The notes beneath the pieces were generated by a model that saw only the letters and a program-made list of their open reading frames with translations, was not told where the DNA came from and did no database searches. Positions 1-17,248 of a stretch of DNA of 64,000 nt are shown one piece after another. The number at the start of each line of letters is the position of its first letter. Positions within the stretch are counted from its first letter, which is position 1. This stretch comes from Asterochloris sp. CNOR1 (lineage: Eukaryota; Chlorophyta; Trebouxiophyceae; Trebouxiales; Trebouxiaceae), in the NCBI GenBank assembly GCA_963969365.1, contig OZ017746.1, positions 682,001 to 746,000 of the forward strand, read 5' to 3'. Made by a program: the position numbers and the translations under genes.

Positions 1-170
1 TGCTGCACCAGAGCACTGGCGACCCCGGCAGGAGGGTGCCTGAAGAGCAACTTGCATGCACAGGCTGCTGCATCTCTCAGCAGAGGCTTGCCTCACCTGC
101 TGCCTGCACGTGCTGACTCCGCCCAGAGGGTTGCGCCTGCCCAGTGCCTCACCTCAGCTGCTGTCTGCAG

Positions 171-453
171 GCAAATTCTATGTGCTCCAGACAGGCTGCA
201 ATGAGAAGCGCTGGCCCAAAATGAAGGAGAACTTGACCACAGTCGTCAAGTCCTTCCAGGTCGAAGACAGGTCAGTGCGCCTGGCGTTGCAGCTGCTGAC
301 GCTGCTACAATTGGCCGCAGTATTGGATGGCAGCGTCCACAACATGCCGACGTCTCTGGGTTCTGCCTTCATGTGTTGCCCATTGACAGTATGTTGCTGG
401 AAAAGGAGTCCACGTCTTACCAACATGTCTCATGCAGGTATGGGTCAGCCTAG
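171..453 (+). CDS. PsbP-like thylakoid protein, C-terminal part
   Basis: This is the 3' end of a gene entering from the left. One exon (171-270) encodes a stretch beginning KFYVLQTG and continuing NEKRWPKM to VVKSFQVED. It matches the last strand and helix of PsbP-family proteins (GKLY..., K-R-W-F-K, then a helix ending in SFS/SFxV). A 16-base last exon (438-453) after a CAG acceptor adds about four residues and a stop. Known PsbP-domain proteins act in the thylakoid lumen, in or near photosystem II. The transit peptide and most of the domain lie outside the window, so I cannot tell true PsbP from a PPD paralogue. The short last exon is inferred from the splice sites and matching phase. Bases 1-170 look intronic. 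The gene is convergent with the MAP kinase, with about 280 bases between the stops. Confidence 0.55.
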
Positions 454-733
454 GGGCACTGCATCAGGACAGATTTATCAGAAGCTCATGACAATTTTGT
501 TCAAGGTGTCAAGGCTGTGGCTTGATGTTGACAAGATGCAGGCCTTGTGATCACATGTTGCCTATTTGCACGTCCCCCTGACATTTGGTGGGTCCAATTT
601 TCAGTGCTTTCATGCCCAGTGACAGCGATGCTCAACAGTGTAAAAGTGGTTGAGAGCACAATAAGCGCGGACTACACATGCGGCCTTGGGACACACAGAT
701 GCGGCAAAAGGAGACTAAAACAGGATGTGTCAT

Positions 734-4355
<3,622 letters not shown>

Positions 4356-4859
4356 GGCTGCGAGTCTGGGTCGCCCTCAGCACCTCGGGGAAGCTGCGAG
4401 CATCTGCAATCGTTGCATGCGCCGCAGCTGCTGCAGGGTGCAATCAATCCTCAGCTGCACAGGGAGTCCTTGCAGGCTCTCGCATCAACTCGATTGAGGG
4501 CACTCGGAGCGGCCAGCTGCTGAAAAGAGGACTCCTCCGCAAAACCCCAGGAAGCGCAAGAAGCAGGAATGGCAGGACTCTGAGCCAGGCCACATTTCAG
4601 AGGTGTGCTGCGCTCCGTGGAGCTGGCTTCTTCCTTGATAACTGTGAACGCCTCACACACCGTTGTCCCATCAGAAGAACATTGACTGGGCCGGCAGGCA
4701 GACAGTTTTCAGGGGCTTGTTGACGTCAGCAGAGCATGGTGGTGTCCCAGATCGCTGGTAAGCAATGCACATTAGCTCAGAGCTAGGATTAACTGCTGCC
4801 TGTTGTGCCCACTGAGGCACGCCAATGTCGGTTGCATTCTTGGAAGTCCAACTCAGCGG
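4356..4859. promoter_or_regulatory. Divergent intergenic region between MAPK and S1P lyase
   Basis: About 500 bases separate the two putative start codons, so this stretch should hold both 5' UTRs and promoters. I see no convincing TATA box. The lyase start is uncertain: the frame stays open upstream to an ATG at 4803, so up to 57 bases here may be coding. Confidence 0.4.
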
Positions 4860-7800
4860 ATGCTTGCCAGCCAACACTCATTGAGGTCCTTTTGGCATTT
4901 TGCAGGATTGTTTGGGAGCAGCTCAAGGCAGGACCACTCTCACCTTCTGCTATGGGCCGGGAAGCTGGAGCCCCTGCTGCGCACAGTGCGCCAGGATGCA
5001 GCTGTGCTGCTGCGGCCGCTCTGGGGCCATGCAGAGCCGCATGTGCATCAGGCAGAAGCCTGGGTGGACCAGCGGTTGGGCAGCTATGCTCACTGGCAGA
5101 TTGCTGCCGGCAGCATCATGGCCACCCTTGTGCTTCTCTGGGTCTGGCGCTTCATCACAGCCTTGTGGGCTGATGTGAGAGAGAAAGGTGGGTGTGGTTA
5201 CCTCTCGAGCCAACGATACCGCTTTGACTCCTGTGCGCTGCTTGCAATGCATGTCGCATGCAGACACTGGGCGCAAGCTTACAGCCAGCAGACTCATGGA
5301 GAGGCTTCCAGCGCCCTCACATTTTGATCTGCCACCTCGCAGGCGTGCTGCAGACGATCTTCGACTTTTTAAAGTCACTCCCCATCGTTCGTGGCATTGT
5401 CAAGAAGGAGATGGACAAGCTCATTGTGAGGCGCTGCACCAGGCTTGTGCTTGATGGATGCTTTTTTAATCTGCAATCAGCAGCTGAAGATGACATCACA
5501 TCCATGCCCTGTGCAGGACAAGGTGCGGGCCAGCATGGTGAAGCCAGAAGACCCGCAGGACATGCAGATCAGGAAGCTGCCCAGCAAGGGCATGAGTGCT
5601 GCAGCCCTGCGGGACAAGCTCAAGTACAAGGCATGCAGCGCCTGCCATGCATCTGCTGCATGCTGTGAGCTGCAGAGTTTGCCTTCCTGGCAGGCAGCTG
5701 CAGTGCGGCATCATGCTTCATGCGCAGGTGCACACAGCTTGTGATGTGATGCAAAAGGGTTGGCAGGCTCAGAAGCCCACAGCCCACAGACTTGTCCCTG
5801 CACTGCTACACCTACACACACAAGGGGACCCTTGGCACCAGCAAAGTCCCAGCGTCAACTCCTGGTGCCTGCCTGCAGGAGGCCAAGGACCTGCAGATCC
5901 AAGAGGGCCACAGCACTGTTTCAGGTGCCCTGTACATGGCTGGCACGGAGCACAGGCAGCTGCTCGTGGACACGTACGGCATGTACAGCCACACCAACCC
6001 CATCCACTCGGACGTGTTCCCCTCCGTCAGGCAGCTGGAGGCCGAGGTGCTGGCCATGGTGGCATCCATGCTGGGAGGTGAGTGGGGGTCAGGTCAAGCT
6101 TTATCACACTGACTGGGGCACAACACCTGCTCCTCCTCTGCTGTCGCTGGTGGAGGGGCTGGGTTGTGGCAACCCTGCTTGGGTGCACAGCAGGGGCAGT
6201 GTCAAGGAAGGCGCCCTTGCTGGAAAACCAGCACATTCACCGGCATGTCAAGCTTTGTCCAAGTACTGGCACAACGACCGGCATGTCAGACTGTGTGAGT
6301 GGCACTGCTGCAGGTGGCCCCGACGGTGCTAACCCTGAAGTTTGTGGCGCCATGACCAGCGGCGGCAGTGAGAGCATTTTGTCCGCTGTGAAAGCCTCGC
6401 GGGATTACATGCGCACTGTCAAGGGCATCCGGCAGCCAGAGATGGTCATCGGGGACTCTGCACATGCGGCCTTCTTCAAGGCTGCTGAGTACTTCAAGAT
6501 TAGGCTGGTCAAGGTGATGCTGGCTTGCTGCTGTGACGCCTTCCGTGATTGTGGCTCAGGCAGCTTGCAATGGGCACTGCATCATGCTGCCTGCAAAAGT
6601 ACTGTGGCCCCTGCTGAGCAGATGCAGTGCTGGTCTTCCAGGGCTGCCAGCGCACTGCACCCTCTGGATGACGGCTGACGCAGCTGGCACTGGCACCTGC
6701 AGCATCCACTGAGGCGCTGCTGAGCAAACTTATTGTGCCAGTGCTCAGCCACATTGTTGAAGTGGGTCCTGGTTCAGCTGCAGGAAGCACATGGGTGTTA
6801 TCTGCAAAGGGGGACTCACGTGGACACCTTATGGCTGCAGATCCCTGTGGGCAAGGACTTCCGCCTGTCTGGCAAGGCAGTCAAGCGCGCCATCACCAGC
6901 AACACCATCCTCGTGGTGGCCTCGTCCCCTGGCTTTCCGCATGGTGTGGTGGACCACGTGCAGGACATTGCTCAGGTGAGCGGCAAGCACTGGAGGCTGG
7001 GCACCATGAAGCTGGATGGCTGCGCAGTAATTGTTGTATTGTTTACAATCCCTTTGCTGAGGAGCTGTGCTCTGTGTCCCACATTGTTAGGGCATTGTTG
7101 CGCTCAGGTCTGTGCTACTGGCAGGGTGCCTACCCATTGGCAACAAGATGGGCTGCTGCCTAGTGACGGCCTTTACTTGAGGGGGACATGCTGTGCCAGG
7201 GTGCCCTGCCCCTCAGCTGTGCTATTCTTGCAGACTGTCACCCTTCTAGGCAGGTGCAGTGCACCATGCGCTTGACTGGAAGGCAGCTGAGCAGGTTCAT
7301 CACGCACACTAGGCTGTCTGCTGCAGGTGGCTAAGCGGGCCGGCGTGCTGTGCCATGTGGACGCCTGCCTGGGCGGCTTTGTGCTTCCCTTTGCCCGCCA
7401 GCTGGGGTACCCAATCCCTGCCTTTGACTTTGCCGTTCCCGGCGTCACCAGCATGTCTGTGGACACCCACAAGTTCGGCATGGCCCACAAGGGCACGTCT
7501 GTCGTGCTGTACCACAATAAGGACCTGCGCCGCTTCCAGTACACCAGCATCACCGAGTGGAGCGGCGGCCTCTACATCTCCCCAGGTGGGCGTACTCACA
7601 GGGCGTGGCTGGCTTGCTGCAGGTTCTTGAAGCTTGCCTGGTGCACCACATGTGACCTGCTGCTTTGCCTCTCCTTCCTGCAGAGGTGTCCACGTTGTCA
7701 AAACGTGTACTGCAGGCCGAGAGGCAGAAGCTGTGCCCTGCATCTGCATGTCTTCAGCAAAGAGGGGGCTGTCAAAGTAAAGTTTGCTTGCATGGCGGCA

Positions 7801-8666
7801 CCTCCCTTGTCGTGCCTGCAGGATTTGCTGGCAGCCGATCTGGGGCCCTCATTGCCTCTGCGTGGGCCTCGCTGATGCACCAAGGGCAGGAGGGCTACCA
7901 GGCCATCACCAAGAAGCTCATGGAGGTGGGTTGCGCATGCTGCTTGAAGTTCGAGGAGAGGTTGCCATGCCTTCTGCAACGATCAAAGCAGTGGAAGGGA
8001 CTTGGGGCCGTGCACTGCTTCTGGGGGCATGTCTAAATTCACAGCCACCAGCTTGGCTTGGCTCTGTACTTGCCTCTAAGGCTGCCAGCAGGCTGTCAAT
8101 TGTCTCAAGCATTGCATGCCAGCCCCTTCATCAACTGTGTTGGGACCAGCAACTCAGATCCAAGGCAGCAATTCACATCTGTGCTGCTGGCTGCCTCATA
8201 GGCATCCAAGGCATTTGCTCAGGGAGTGGAGCAGATAGATGGCCTGGAGCTGTGTGGGCGGCCAGACATGTGCGTGGTGGCCTTCAAGGCCTCCTCGCGC
8301 CAGCTCAACATCTACAAGGTCAACGACCTGATGACCAACAAGGGGTGGCACCTCAATGCGCTGCAGTTCCCTGCCAGCATTCACATGTGCTTCACAGCGC
8401 AGCACACGGAGGTGGTGCCCAAGCTGCTGAAGGTGATGGAGCATGGTTGGACATGCAACCTGCTGCTGCTGCCAGCAGTGCTGAGAACAGCCGCCAATGT
8501 TTCGGTTGCTCTACAGGATCTGAGAGATTCTGTGGACATGCTGAAGGCCGACCCAGACTGTGCCAAGAATGGCAGTGCGCCCATGTACGGGATGGCGAAT
8601 GTCATGCCAGACAGAGGCATGATTGGGCAGTTCCTTGTCGCTGTCCAGGATGCCCTGCTGACCTGA
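4860..8666 (+). CDS. Sphingosine-1-phosphate lyase
   Basis: A PLP-dependent enzyme that splits sphingoid-base phosphates into a fatty aldehyde and phosphoethanolamine, the exit step of sphingolipid breakdown in the ER membrane. Exons: 4860-5187, 5343-5425, 5517-5630, 5879-6077, 6314-6513, 6841-6975, 7327-7585, 7822-7925, 8202-8432, 8517-8666, about 600 aa. One hydrophobic helix near residues 86-108 ([17 protein letters not shown]) is the expected single membrane anchor. Family blocks follow: [31 protein letters not shown] and SVDTHKFG, whose Lys should bind PLP. The C-terminal block ends [12 protein letters not shown]. The intron after 5630 needs a GC donor to keep the frame into [10 protein letters not shown]. 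The start is uncertain (4860 or 4803). Confidence 0.92.
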
Positions 8667-8810
8667 ATAGACGAGGAAGTTCATTTGATTTACTTGTACC
8701 TTGGACCACCATGGCATAAGACTGGATGCACTCAAGTGTATGCAGATTGCTGCAATCTGAGTGCTTGTGTCAGATTAGCCTGACCTACATTACGTTTGTG
8801 CTGGTCGTGT

Positions 8811-8815
8811 TGTAA
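8811..8815 (+). terminator. TGTAA polyadenylation signal of the S1P lyase gene
   Basis: A TGTAA lies about 145 bases after the lyase stop and just before the eEF2 start. TGTAA is the usual green-algal polyadenylation signal. The match is only five bases, so position is the main support. Confidence 0.35.
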
Positions 8816-8890
8816 GCCGCCAAGCTTGCGTCACACCCTCCCGCTGCCCCTCCAGCGCTGCGTGCGCTTGGAAGCAGCACAGCCGCAACC

Positions 8891-11800
8891 ATGGTGAAGG
8901 TGAGGCCGGCCCAAGGCTGCTGTCCCCAGTCTTGGCTGCTCACGTTTGCAGGCTTCCCTGTCACAGATCTGGCCCTTCTGAGCTGTCTGCCCTGCCCTGC
9001 AGTTCACCATCGAGGAGATTAGGATGCTGATGGACAAGCAAAAGAATATCAGGAACATGAGTGTCATTGCTCATGTCGACCATGGTAGGCGGATGTGTTG
9101 GCTGGCAGAGGCACCTTTGCCCTCACTGCTATGGCCGTTGAACCCTTTGCGCTCACCTTGTGTTGTGCTGCAGGCAAGTCCACGCTGACGGACTCCCTGG
9201 TGGCTGCTGCTGGTATCATTGCTATGGAAAATGTGAGTCCAGGGCTGGCCGTGGCTGTCTGCAAAGTGGCAGCCTAACAGGGGTGGATGCCGTCCCAAAC
9301 AGGCCAGCACACAGGCAGCCAATCCGGAGCACTTGCTTCTCATTGGGAGGATGAGCTGCACCAGTCTGTGCATCGCTGCCTATCTGCACATTGCCTTGAA
9401 AGGTGCCAGGGCTGTCTCAAGCGCATCACACCTGCGGCCTGCGCCATACATTGCTTGAATTTTGAAAATCCTTTGGACGTCAATTCACATATCTGGTGCT
9501 GTCCCAGCTCTCCCTGTTGTCGCCAGCAGCACTCTGCAGCCACGATGCCAGCTGTCGGAGCTAACGATTGTGCTGCCCACTTGCAGGCTGGCGACCAGCG
9601 CCTGACTGATACAAGGCAGGATGAGCAGGACAGATGCATCACCATCAAGTCCACTGGTATCTCCCTGTATTACCAGATGACCGACCAGATGCTGAAGGAC
9701 CTGCCCGGCACTGTGGAGCGCGATGGAAATGATTTCCTGGTGAGCATCCTTCTGAGTTCTGAATGGAGTTGGCAGCGTTGCCTGAATGCTCAGCGCAGTA
9801 CCTTCTGTGGGCTTGGATAGCCACAACCGCAATCTTTGAGATGACTTTCTATGAGTTAGGCGGTCATGAGCTGCTGCACCAGATGTGAAGGGTCAGCAGC
9901 AGAGCATTGAGCCACAGACTTGCTGCTTGTCTTGAGCTGCCCAGCTGCTGGTCCATGTGTGGTGCCTGCATAAACCAGCTTTAACAGATGCTTGGCCAGC
10001 ATAGCAGCACTTCTGTAGAGCAGTTGTGAGGCCAGCATCTGTTCTTGCAACAGTAGCTCTCAGGCTGGCCAACTGTACTCTTAGAGTTTGGGCTGAGCCT
10101 TGAGCTGCCCCACACTGCAGGTCAATCTGATTGACTCGCCAGGTCACGTTGACTTCAGCTCTGAGGTCACAGCTGCACTGCGCATCACTGATGGCGCCCT
10201 GGTGGTGGTGGACTGCGTGGAGGGTGTCTGTGTGCAGACCGAGACAGTGCTCCGTCAGGCTCTGGGAGAGCGCATCCGGCCTGTCATGACAGTGAGTGCT
10301 GCTGATGATTGGTCAGCTGCTGAGCATGCCTCTGGAAACTTCGATGGTTCAGAAGTTTGTGGGGCTGGGGCTCGCAGCAGCTGCTGGGCACACACAACGC
10401 AGGGCTGCAATTTACATCTTGGCAGCCTTTCAAGACCTGCTGGAGCGCGTGACAGACATGATCTGTGCTGTGCTCCAGGTATCTGCCCTGCTCATCTTTA
10501 TTGAGATGCTTGACTTTCCGAAGCTGCACTGCTGCATATGTCAATGAGGGATGTAGTCAGAAGTTGATGTGGAGCAAGATTCCTCAGCTAGGGCTGCCCC
10601 ACCCCGCAGGTGAACAAGCTGGACCGGTGCTTCTTGGAGCTGATGGCGGACCCTGAGGAGGCCTACTCTGGCTTCAGGCGGGTCATTGAGTCTGCCAATG
10701 TCATCATGGCCACCTACGCCGACGACTTGCTAGGGGACACCCAGGTGAGATGGGCCCTTGATGTTGTGCTGCATGTGTAAGCCAGCCTAGCAATGTGTTT
10801 AGCCATTATGCCCTGCCCCTGGAACTGTGTTTGCAGTCTTGAATGGAGTGGTCCCCTTTTGGGGGGTGGGGGAGCTCAATAAGCTGTCCAGCGGACCAGA
10901 CAGAGGAAGGGATTGCTGTCTACATACTCCAAATGTGGAGCTCCTCAACTGCTCACCCTGCTGCAATGCTGCCACCTCCAGCAGACTGAGCCTATCTGCC
11001 TGCAGGCTGCCTAAGCCCTGATGCTGCCTGTGTAGCGCTGGGCATGCCTGGTCTGTCCTGCTATACCCACCGTCAAGGGACTGGCAGACACTTGATTTGA
11101 TGTGCCCCTTCTCCTTTGCAGGTGTACCCTGAGAAGGGAACTGTGTCTTTCAGTGCTGGCCTGCACGGGTGGGCCTTCACCCTGACCTCCTTTGCCAAGA
11201 TCTATGCCAAGAAGTTTGGCACCGACGAGCGCAAGATGATGGAGAAACTGTGGGGCGACAACTTCTTTGACCCCTCCACCAAGAAGTGAGTGGGGGACGT
11301 GCTTCTCAGGGCAGAGGAGTGCTGGACACTTGAAGTGGTATTGCTCTGGAACCTATGGCTGCCACATATGGATGGGAGTATGCTGCGGTCCGTGCGTCCC
11401 AGGCCTGCACCGGTGACTGTGACAGTTGGTGAGCAAGGGCCAGGGGTTGCTGAGGTCACACTCAAGGGAATGTGGAGCTGCCTTCCAATCATGGCTGCAA
11501 TGGGTGCGAATGTGTTTTGCAGCTTTCTCATGCAGCGCCTGCCTATCTGTGCTCTAATAGCAGCTGTCCCTCTTGCAGGTGGACGAAGAAGCAGACCAGC
11601 AGCGACAAGTGCAAGCGTGGCTTCTGCCAATTTGTGTACGAGCCCATCAGGACCATCATTGACGCCTGCATGAACGACAACAAGAAGCTGCTGTGGAACA
11701 TGCTGGAGAAGCTGGGCATCCTCACTAAGGTCAGCGCTCTGTTCTGCCACACAAGTTCCTGCCCGGCAGCTTTTGCCTGCCTGTGCGTGTGCAGTAATTC

Positions 11801-14800
11801 ACTCTTGCCATCTGCCCATCCTGCAGGTCCGCAATGAGGACAAGGAGCTCACCGGCAAGAAGCTGATGAAGGCGGTCATGCAGGCTTGGCTGCCTGCCAG
11901 CGAGGCCTTGCTGGAGATGATGATCTGGCACCTGCCCTCCCCTGACAGGGCTCAGAAGTACCGTGTGGAGAACCTGTATGAGGGGCCCCTGGATGACATC
12001 TATGCCTCTGCCATCCGCAACTGCGACCCCAATGGCCCCCTCATGCTGTGAGTCCTCGTGCCCTCGTCAGGGTTCTTGGCTGGATCCTCTTGTTCACTTG
12101 TGGCCTGCCTGCTGTACTGCCTGAGCACCCTAGCTCCACATCGTGGGCTGTCCTGGGCCATGCACATTTGCTTGTTTGTCACCAAAGTGCATGTGGGCAC
12201 CAGGCTGCTGTGTGAACCAGGCTGCTGCACCTCCATTCAGGGTCACGACTCATGCAGGGTCGTGTGGCATGCATGCGGCATGCAAGCGCCAGACAGGCAT
12301 GCAGCGGAACCCTGCAGATGTCATAGCCCTGCATGCTGACGCGCCCCTGGCCCTGCCTTTATTCAGCATCTGCCTTGCCAAATGTCTGAGACTACACCCT
12401 TACACACCCCCCGGGGGTGCTGATGTTGTGTCCACCAGCAGTCTGACCGTTACTCACTGCACCCTGGCACTGCCCCCGCAGGTATGTGTCCAAAATGATT
12501 CCCGCCTCGGACAAGGGACGCTTCTTCGCCTTCGGGCGTGTGTTTGCCGGCAAGGTGGCCACCGGCCAGAAGGTCCGCATCATGGGCCCCAACTATGTGC
12601 CCGGCACCAAGAAGGACCTCTACATCAAGACTGTGCAGCGCACAGTCCTGTGCATGGGCAGGTGAGATCTGCAGGGCCTTCTGACCTGACATCTGGCCAT
12701 GTTTGCATAAGTGCAGCAATTAGCTGGTGGGCCAGGCTGCCCCTCTCTGTGTCATGAGTGACGTACTGCTGATGCTGCCCTGCCTTGCCTGCCACGGTGC
12801 TTTGTCACTTTTTGCCAGGGTGAAGAAGCTTGGATATCCTATAGTGGCTGCCCCTTGCTAGACTGCACACTTGTGATGTTGCACCTGCTCGAAACTCTCC
12901 ATATGTATGCAACAAATCCCCTGCAGGCGGCAGGAGGCTGTAGAGGATGTGCCCTGCGGTAACACGGTGGCCATGGTGGGCCTGGACCAGTTCATCACCA
13001 AAAACGCCACCCTGACCTCTGAGAAGGCCGATGATGCTCACCCCATCAAGGCCATGAAGTTCAGCGTGTCCCCTGTGGTAAGTGGCAGGCAGTCGAGGGT
13101 GGTCTTTGCCTCTGCATTGCATGGACCTTTGAAGTCTGTGCCTTACAGACGTTTTAGCAGGCTTAGAGCAGTCTCTGCAAGCTGCAGGTGCAGGTATTCG
13201 TCGACCTGGGCCGTTACTCTCTGCAGCTTGCATGCTCTGCCCACTCAAAATTCACAGCAAGCTAAGAGCTCTTTCTGACTGCTGCAGGTGCGTGTGGCTG
13301 TGGAGCCCAAGGTGGCCTCTGACCTGCCCAAGCTGGTGGAGGGGCTGAAGCGCCTGGCCAAGAGTGACCCCATGGTGCAGTGCACCATTGAGGAGACCGG
13401 GGAGCATATCATTGCAGGCAAGCCCCCGCCCCCCATGTGTCCGCTCCATTAAGCATGATGCAGCTGCTGACTCCTTGCAAGGGTGCAGCAGCTGCCTTTT
13501 GTTTTGTTCTTTTGGGTGTTGCTCTGAGGACCATTTGCACCCTCGTACCCAGGCCCCACCCCACTGTGCTGCTGGGCTCCCAATACATGCTGCCTCCTGA
13601 TTCAGTTTTCCCCTGCTGCTGCAGGTGCTGGCGAGCTCCATCTGGAGATCTGCTTGAAGGACCTGCAGGAGGACTTCATGGGTGGCGCTGAGATCCGGAT
13701 CTCAGACCCTGTGGTGGCCTTCCGCGAGACTGTGAGCCAAATGAGCGACCACATCGTGATGAGCAAGTCGCCCAACAAGCACAACAGGTGGGTTCACCAG
13801 AGTGCTGTTGCTGCAGCAGATGCTTGTGCATCAAGCACTGGTGTTGGGGCCTTGCCCCTGAGCATCGCAATGCCAGTGCCTTGTGGATCTGCCAACATCC
13901 AGGCTGAACATCGTGCTGAAACACAGCCGCCTAAAGGCATGAGCAGGTGGGTCACCTGGGGGACGGGTGCTCCTGGTGTGCAACATCTGGGAAGCAGCAC
14001 GGCCGCTGCAGTGTGCACCACTTTGTGGCGGCCTTGTCTCCCTCACCCGCGTCCGCAACGAAACTCACTGCGTCTGCTGCTGCATGGCCCTTGCAGCAGG
14101 GCTGCATGCACCGAGCGGCCTCAGTGTGCCTGTCAGCTTGCCTGGCACTCAGCACAGTGCTTTCTCTGCCCGGCAGGCTGTACTTCCAGGGCAGGCCCAT
14201 GGAGGACGGCCTGGCTGAGGCCATCGACGAGGGCCGGGTGGGACCCCGTGACGAGCCCAAGGTCCGGGGCAAGATCCTGACTGACGAGTTTGGCTGGGAC
14301 AAGGAGCTGGCCAAGAAGATCTGGTGAGAAGCACTTCTGCACAGTTGCAGCCTCAGCCTGCGTGCCTCGTGGGAGTGGCCTGAGCTGTGCTGAGCTTGTC
14401 GTTCGTCCTGGCCAGAGTGGGGGGTGCAAAGTTGCATACTTCTGCATTTGACAGTGTTGGGCTGGCCAGCTTGTGGCAGCTGGTCAAGGCTGGTTGCGCA
14501 GGCCGGCCGTACCTTCTGGCACCGGTATTGCCAGAGGCTGTTGTACGTCAGATTCTGCACAGCGCATTGTCAGATGGCTTCCATGCACTTGCCTGCTGTG
14601 CTCACATCTACTGCTGCCTGCTGTTCTGTAGGTGCTTTGGCCCTGACACCACTGGCCCTAACATGATGACAGATGTGACCAAGGGCGTGCAGTACCTGAA
14701 CGAGATCAAGGACTCATGCATTGCCGCCTTCCAGTGGGCCTCCAAGGAGGGAGTGATGTGTGAGGAGAATATGAGGGCCTTTGTGGCCGAGGTGAGCTCC

Positions 14801-16430
14801 ATCTGGACATGCTGCCTGGCAGTCTGCTATGGTGTGAAAGAGCACTGTAAACCGAGTGCATGTGTGCCTGCACTTTGTGCCTGCTGACTGCTTGAGGTGC
14901 GACTGAGGAGGCTGCCTGGGGGTGAGTTGCCTAGGCATTTGCTGTGCTGTCAAAGAGCATTGCGGATCGCATCGTCGTGAAAAGGCGCTGTAGATTGATG
15001 AGTGTTGTGAGGTGTCAAGCCTGTGCTGTGCATCCTGCCAGCCAGCTGCTGGTGATGTGCTGCCGTTGTGGCTGGTGTGGGTGCACGTCAAGAACTTGCA
15101 GTGGCACCAGCAAATGTCATGAGGCAAGCCTGTATTGTGCCTGATGCCTGCTCGCGGCTAGAAGACAGGCCATGAGCAGCTCAGCATGACACTGCCAAGG
15201 AAGCAAGGCCAGAGTTCAAGCACCCCGGTTACAGTGCCTGACTCGCCACAGACTGAGCAAACTTGCTAACCTCCACCCTGCAGGTATGCGACGTGGTGCT
15301 CCATACAGACGCCATCCACAGGGGCGGTGGCCAGATCATCCCCACCTGCCGGCGAGCCCTGTACGCCTCGCAGCTCACAGCCAGGCCGCGCCTGTGCGAG
15401 CCTGTCTACCTGGTTGAGATCCAGGCCCCTGAGCAGGCTCTGGGTGGCATCTACTCGGTGCTTAACCAGAAGCGTGGACATGTGTTCGAGGAGGCCCAGA
15501 GGCCAGGTGCATGCTGTTCTTGGCGCATCAGATTGGTCCATGCCCTGCTGGATATTTAAGGCTGCTGGGCGGGCACCCCGCTTTGCTACGTATGTGTGTA
15601 TACAGAGTGCGACTGCATGCTGCACAGGTGCTGTGCTGCGCGGGAGTTGGTCCTGCCTGGCCGCGCAGGCCTGGTGCTGCATGGGCGCCACAGTACTCGA
15701 GCGCCCAACTGGCGTTGACTGTGTTGTGCTGTTGCTGCTGCAGATTCGATGCTGCCCAGGGCTGGCTGCACTGCATGCTCCTGGCTGCCTGGATGTATGC
15801 TGTGCCGCTGCTGCAGCTTAGCACTCTGCAAGCCTGCTGACTGGCAGCTTGTTGGCCTGGCTGCTGTGGCATCATTAGCAGCTCAAGAGCAGGAGTGCTG
15901 ACCCCTACTCTGCCTGCAGGCACCCCCATCTTCAACCTGAAGGCATACCTGCCTGTCATTGAGTCCTTCGGGTTCACCTCCACATTGAGGGCTGCCACCT
16001 CAGGGCAGGCCTTTCCCCAGTGTGTCTTTGACCACTGGGAGACCATGACACAGGTGAGTAGCACGCAGCTGCTGAACCATGCTGTGGGAGGCATTCGTGA
16101 AGTTTGTGCTAGTAGCGCTGGCCTCGCTGCTTCTGTCTGCATCCCACTGCGCCTGCATTGCAGGCTCTCAAGCTCTGCTGCTGTCACTGCTGTTCTGTAC
16201 GCACTTTGAATGCCTGTGCCGCAGTATTGGACCTGAATCACAGGAGCACGGTCCACTGCAGTTCTGGTACCAGCTCTGCAGCCTGTCTGGTGTGCTCATT
16301 TCCTCTTGCTCTGCTGCAGGACCCTCTGGCTGATGGCAACCAGGCAAACGTAATCATGCTGGACATCAGGAAGAGGAAGGGGCTCAAGCCCGCGCCCTCA
16401 CCACTCAACGAGTACGAGGACAAGTTGTGA
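8891..16430 (+). CDS. Translation elongation factor eEF2
   Basis: The GTPase that moves tRNA and mRNA through the cytosolic ribosome. Eighteen exons: 8891-8899, 9003-9084, 9174-9232, 9587-9739, 10121-10291, 10610-10744, 11122-11285, 11579-11729, 11827-12047, 12482-12661, 12927-13077, 13288-13417, 13625-13787, 14177-14323, 14632-14791, 15284-15506, 15920-16053, 16320-16430. They join to 847 aa. Exon 1 is only nine bases (Met-Val-Lys). Motifs: P-loop AHVDHGKST, switch [18 protein letters not shown], a TDTR segment around the eEF2-kinase threonine, GAGELHLE, and DAIHRGGGQ with the histidine normally turned into diphthamide. The intron after 13417 is a clear GC-AG intron (AG before GCAAGC), because GAGELHLE is nearly invariant. 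It starts only 224 bases after the lyase stop. Confidence 0.98.
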
Positions 16431-17248
16431 GCAGGGTCTTCTGGGACTTGACCAACATTGCCGTTCAGCTAGATTTACTTTGAAGACAGATCTGCCTGGC
16501 CCCGCATGTACCCTCTGTGTAATGTGATAGTAGTTTCATTCTGGAGCAGCATGCCTTCTCACAGACAGAATTGGCAATGTGTCCAGCGCTCTCCAGCGGT
16601 ACTCGCATGTGCAGCCTGCTGGCTGTCATCAGACGCTGCAGAAGGAGGGGTTATTACACCTCCTCCTCTCTGTTCAGACAGTGTGGACACGATGATGACT
16701 TTCATACCAAGCTGCCTGGCACGAAGGAGTGCTGGATATGATGACTGTGGTGCTACTGGAGGTTGGAGATGCTGCCTGCACCTAAGCCCCACTATGTTGG
16801 GCATTCTGCCAAACAGGAGGACTGCACTACTGCAGAAGATGGCCAGCCTCTTGGAGCTAGCTGGCAGACCTGGCAGTACGTCAGGAATGTCAGAGAACAA
16901 ATCAGCTACTGAGCTGAGCTGAGGGTTTTGCCGAGACTGCCAGAGATTGCAGGCCATGCGCCTGGGAGCCAAAGTGCTTCAGCCGTTCTGCATGGAATGT
17001 CTGCCCCACATAGTGCCTGCCGTGGGAGATTCGAGGCAGTATACAAGCTGGGCCGCAGCAGGAGATGGAGTACGCCGAGGCAGCAGGAGGACATGCAACA
17101 CATGATGCAGCTCTTCTTCACAATCAATGCTCTCAAACAACAATGCTGTTCCACGAGGAATTTGGGCACCACAAACTGCATGCTGCCCACACTCCCTCTT
17201 CAGGCTGTCTGTGAAGCCCATTCGTCTCAAACCATCAGGATACATGAA
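16431..17248. other. Intergenic stretch, 3' regions of two convergent genes
   Basis: This holds the eEF2 3' UTR and the 3' side of the small minus-strand gene ending at 17249. Open frames exist on both strands (for example 16559-16972 minus), but their third codon positions lack the GC/CTG-rich bias of neighbouring exons and no family is recognisable. I call no gene here. Confidence 0.4.
16518..16522 (+). terminator. TGTAA polyadenylation signal of the eEF2 gene
   Basis: TGTAA lies 88 bases past the eEF2 stop, a usual distance for this green-algal signal. Five-base motif, supported by position only. Confidence 0.4.

Noticed and set aside
16559-16972. Minus-strand frame with a plausible hydrophobic segment
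   Set aside because: Third codon positions lack the bias of true exons here, and no family or splice structure supports it.
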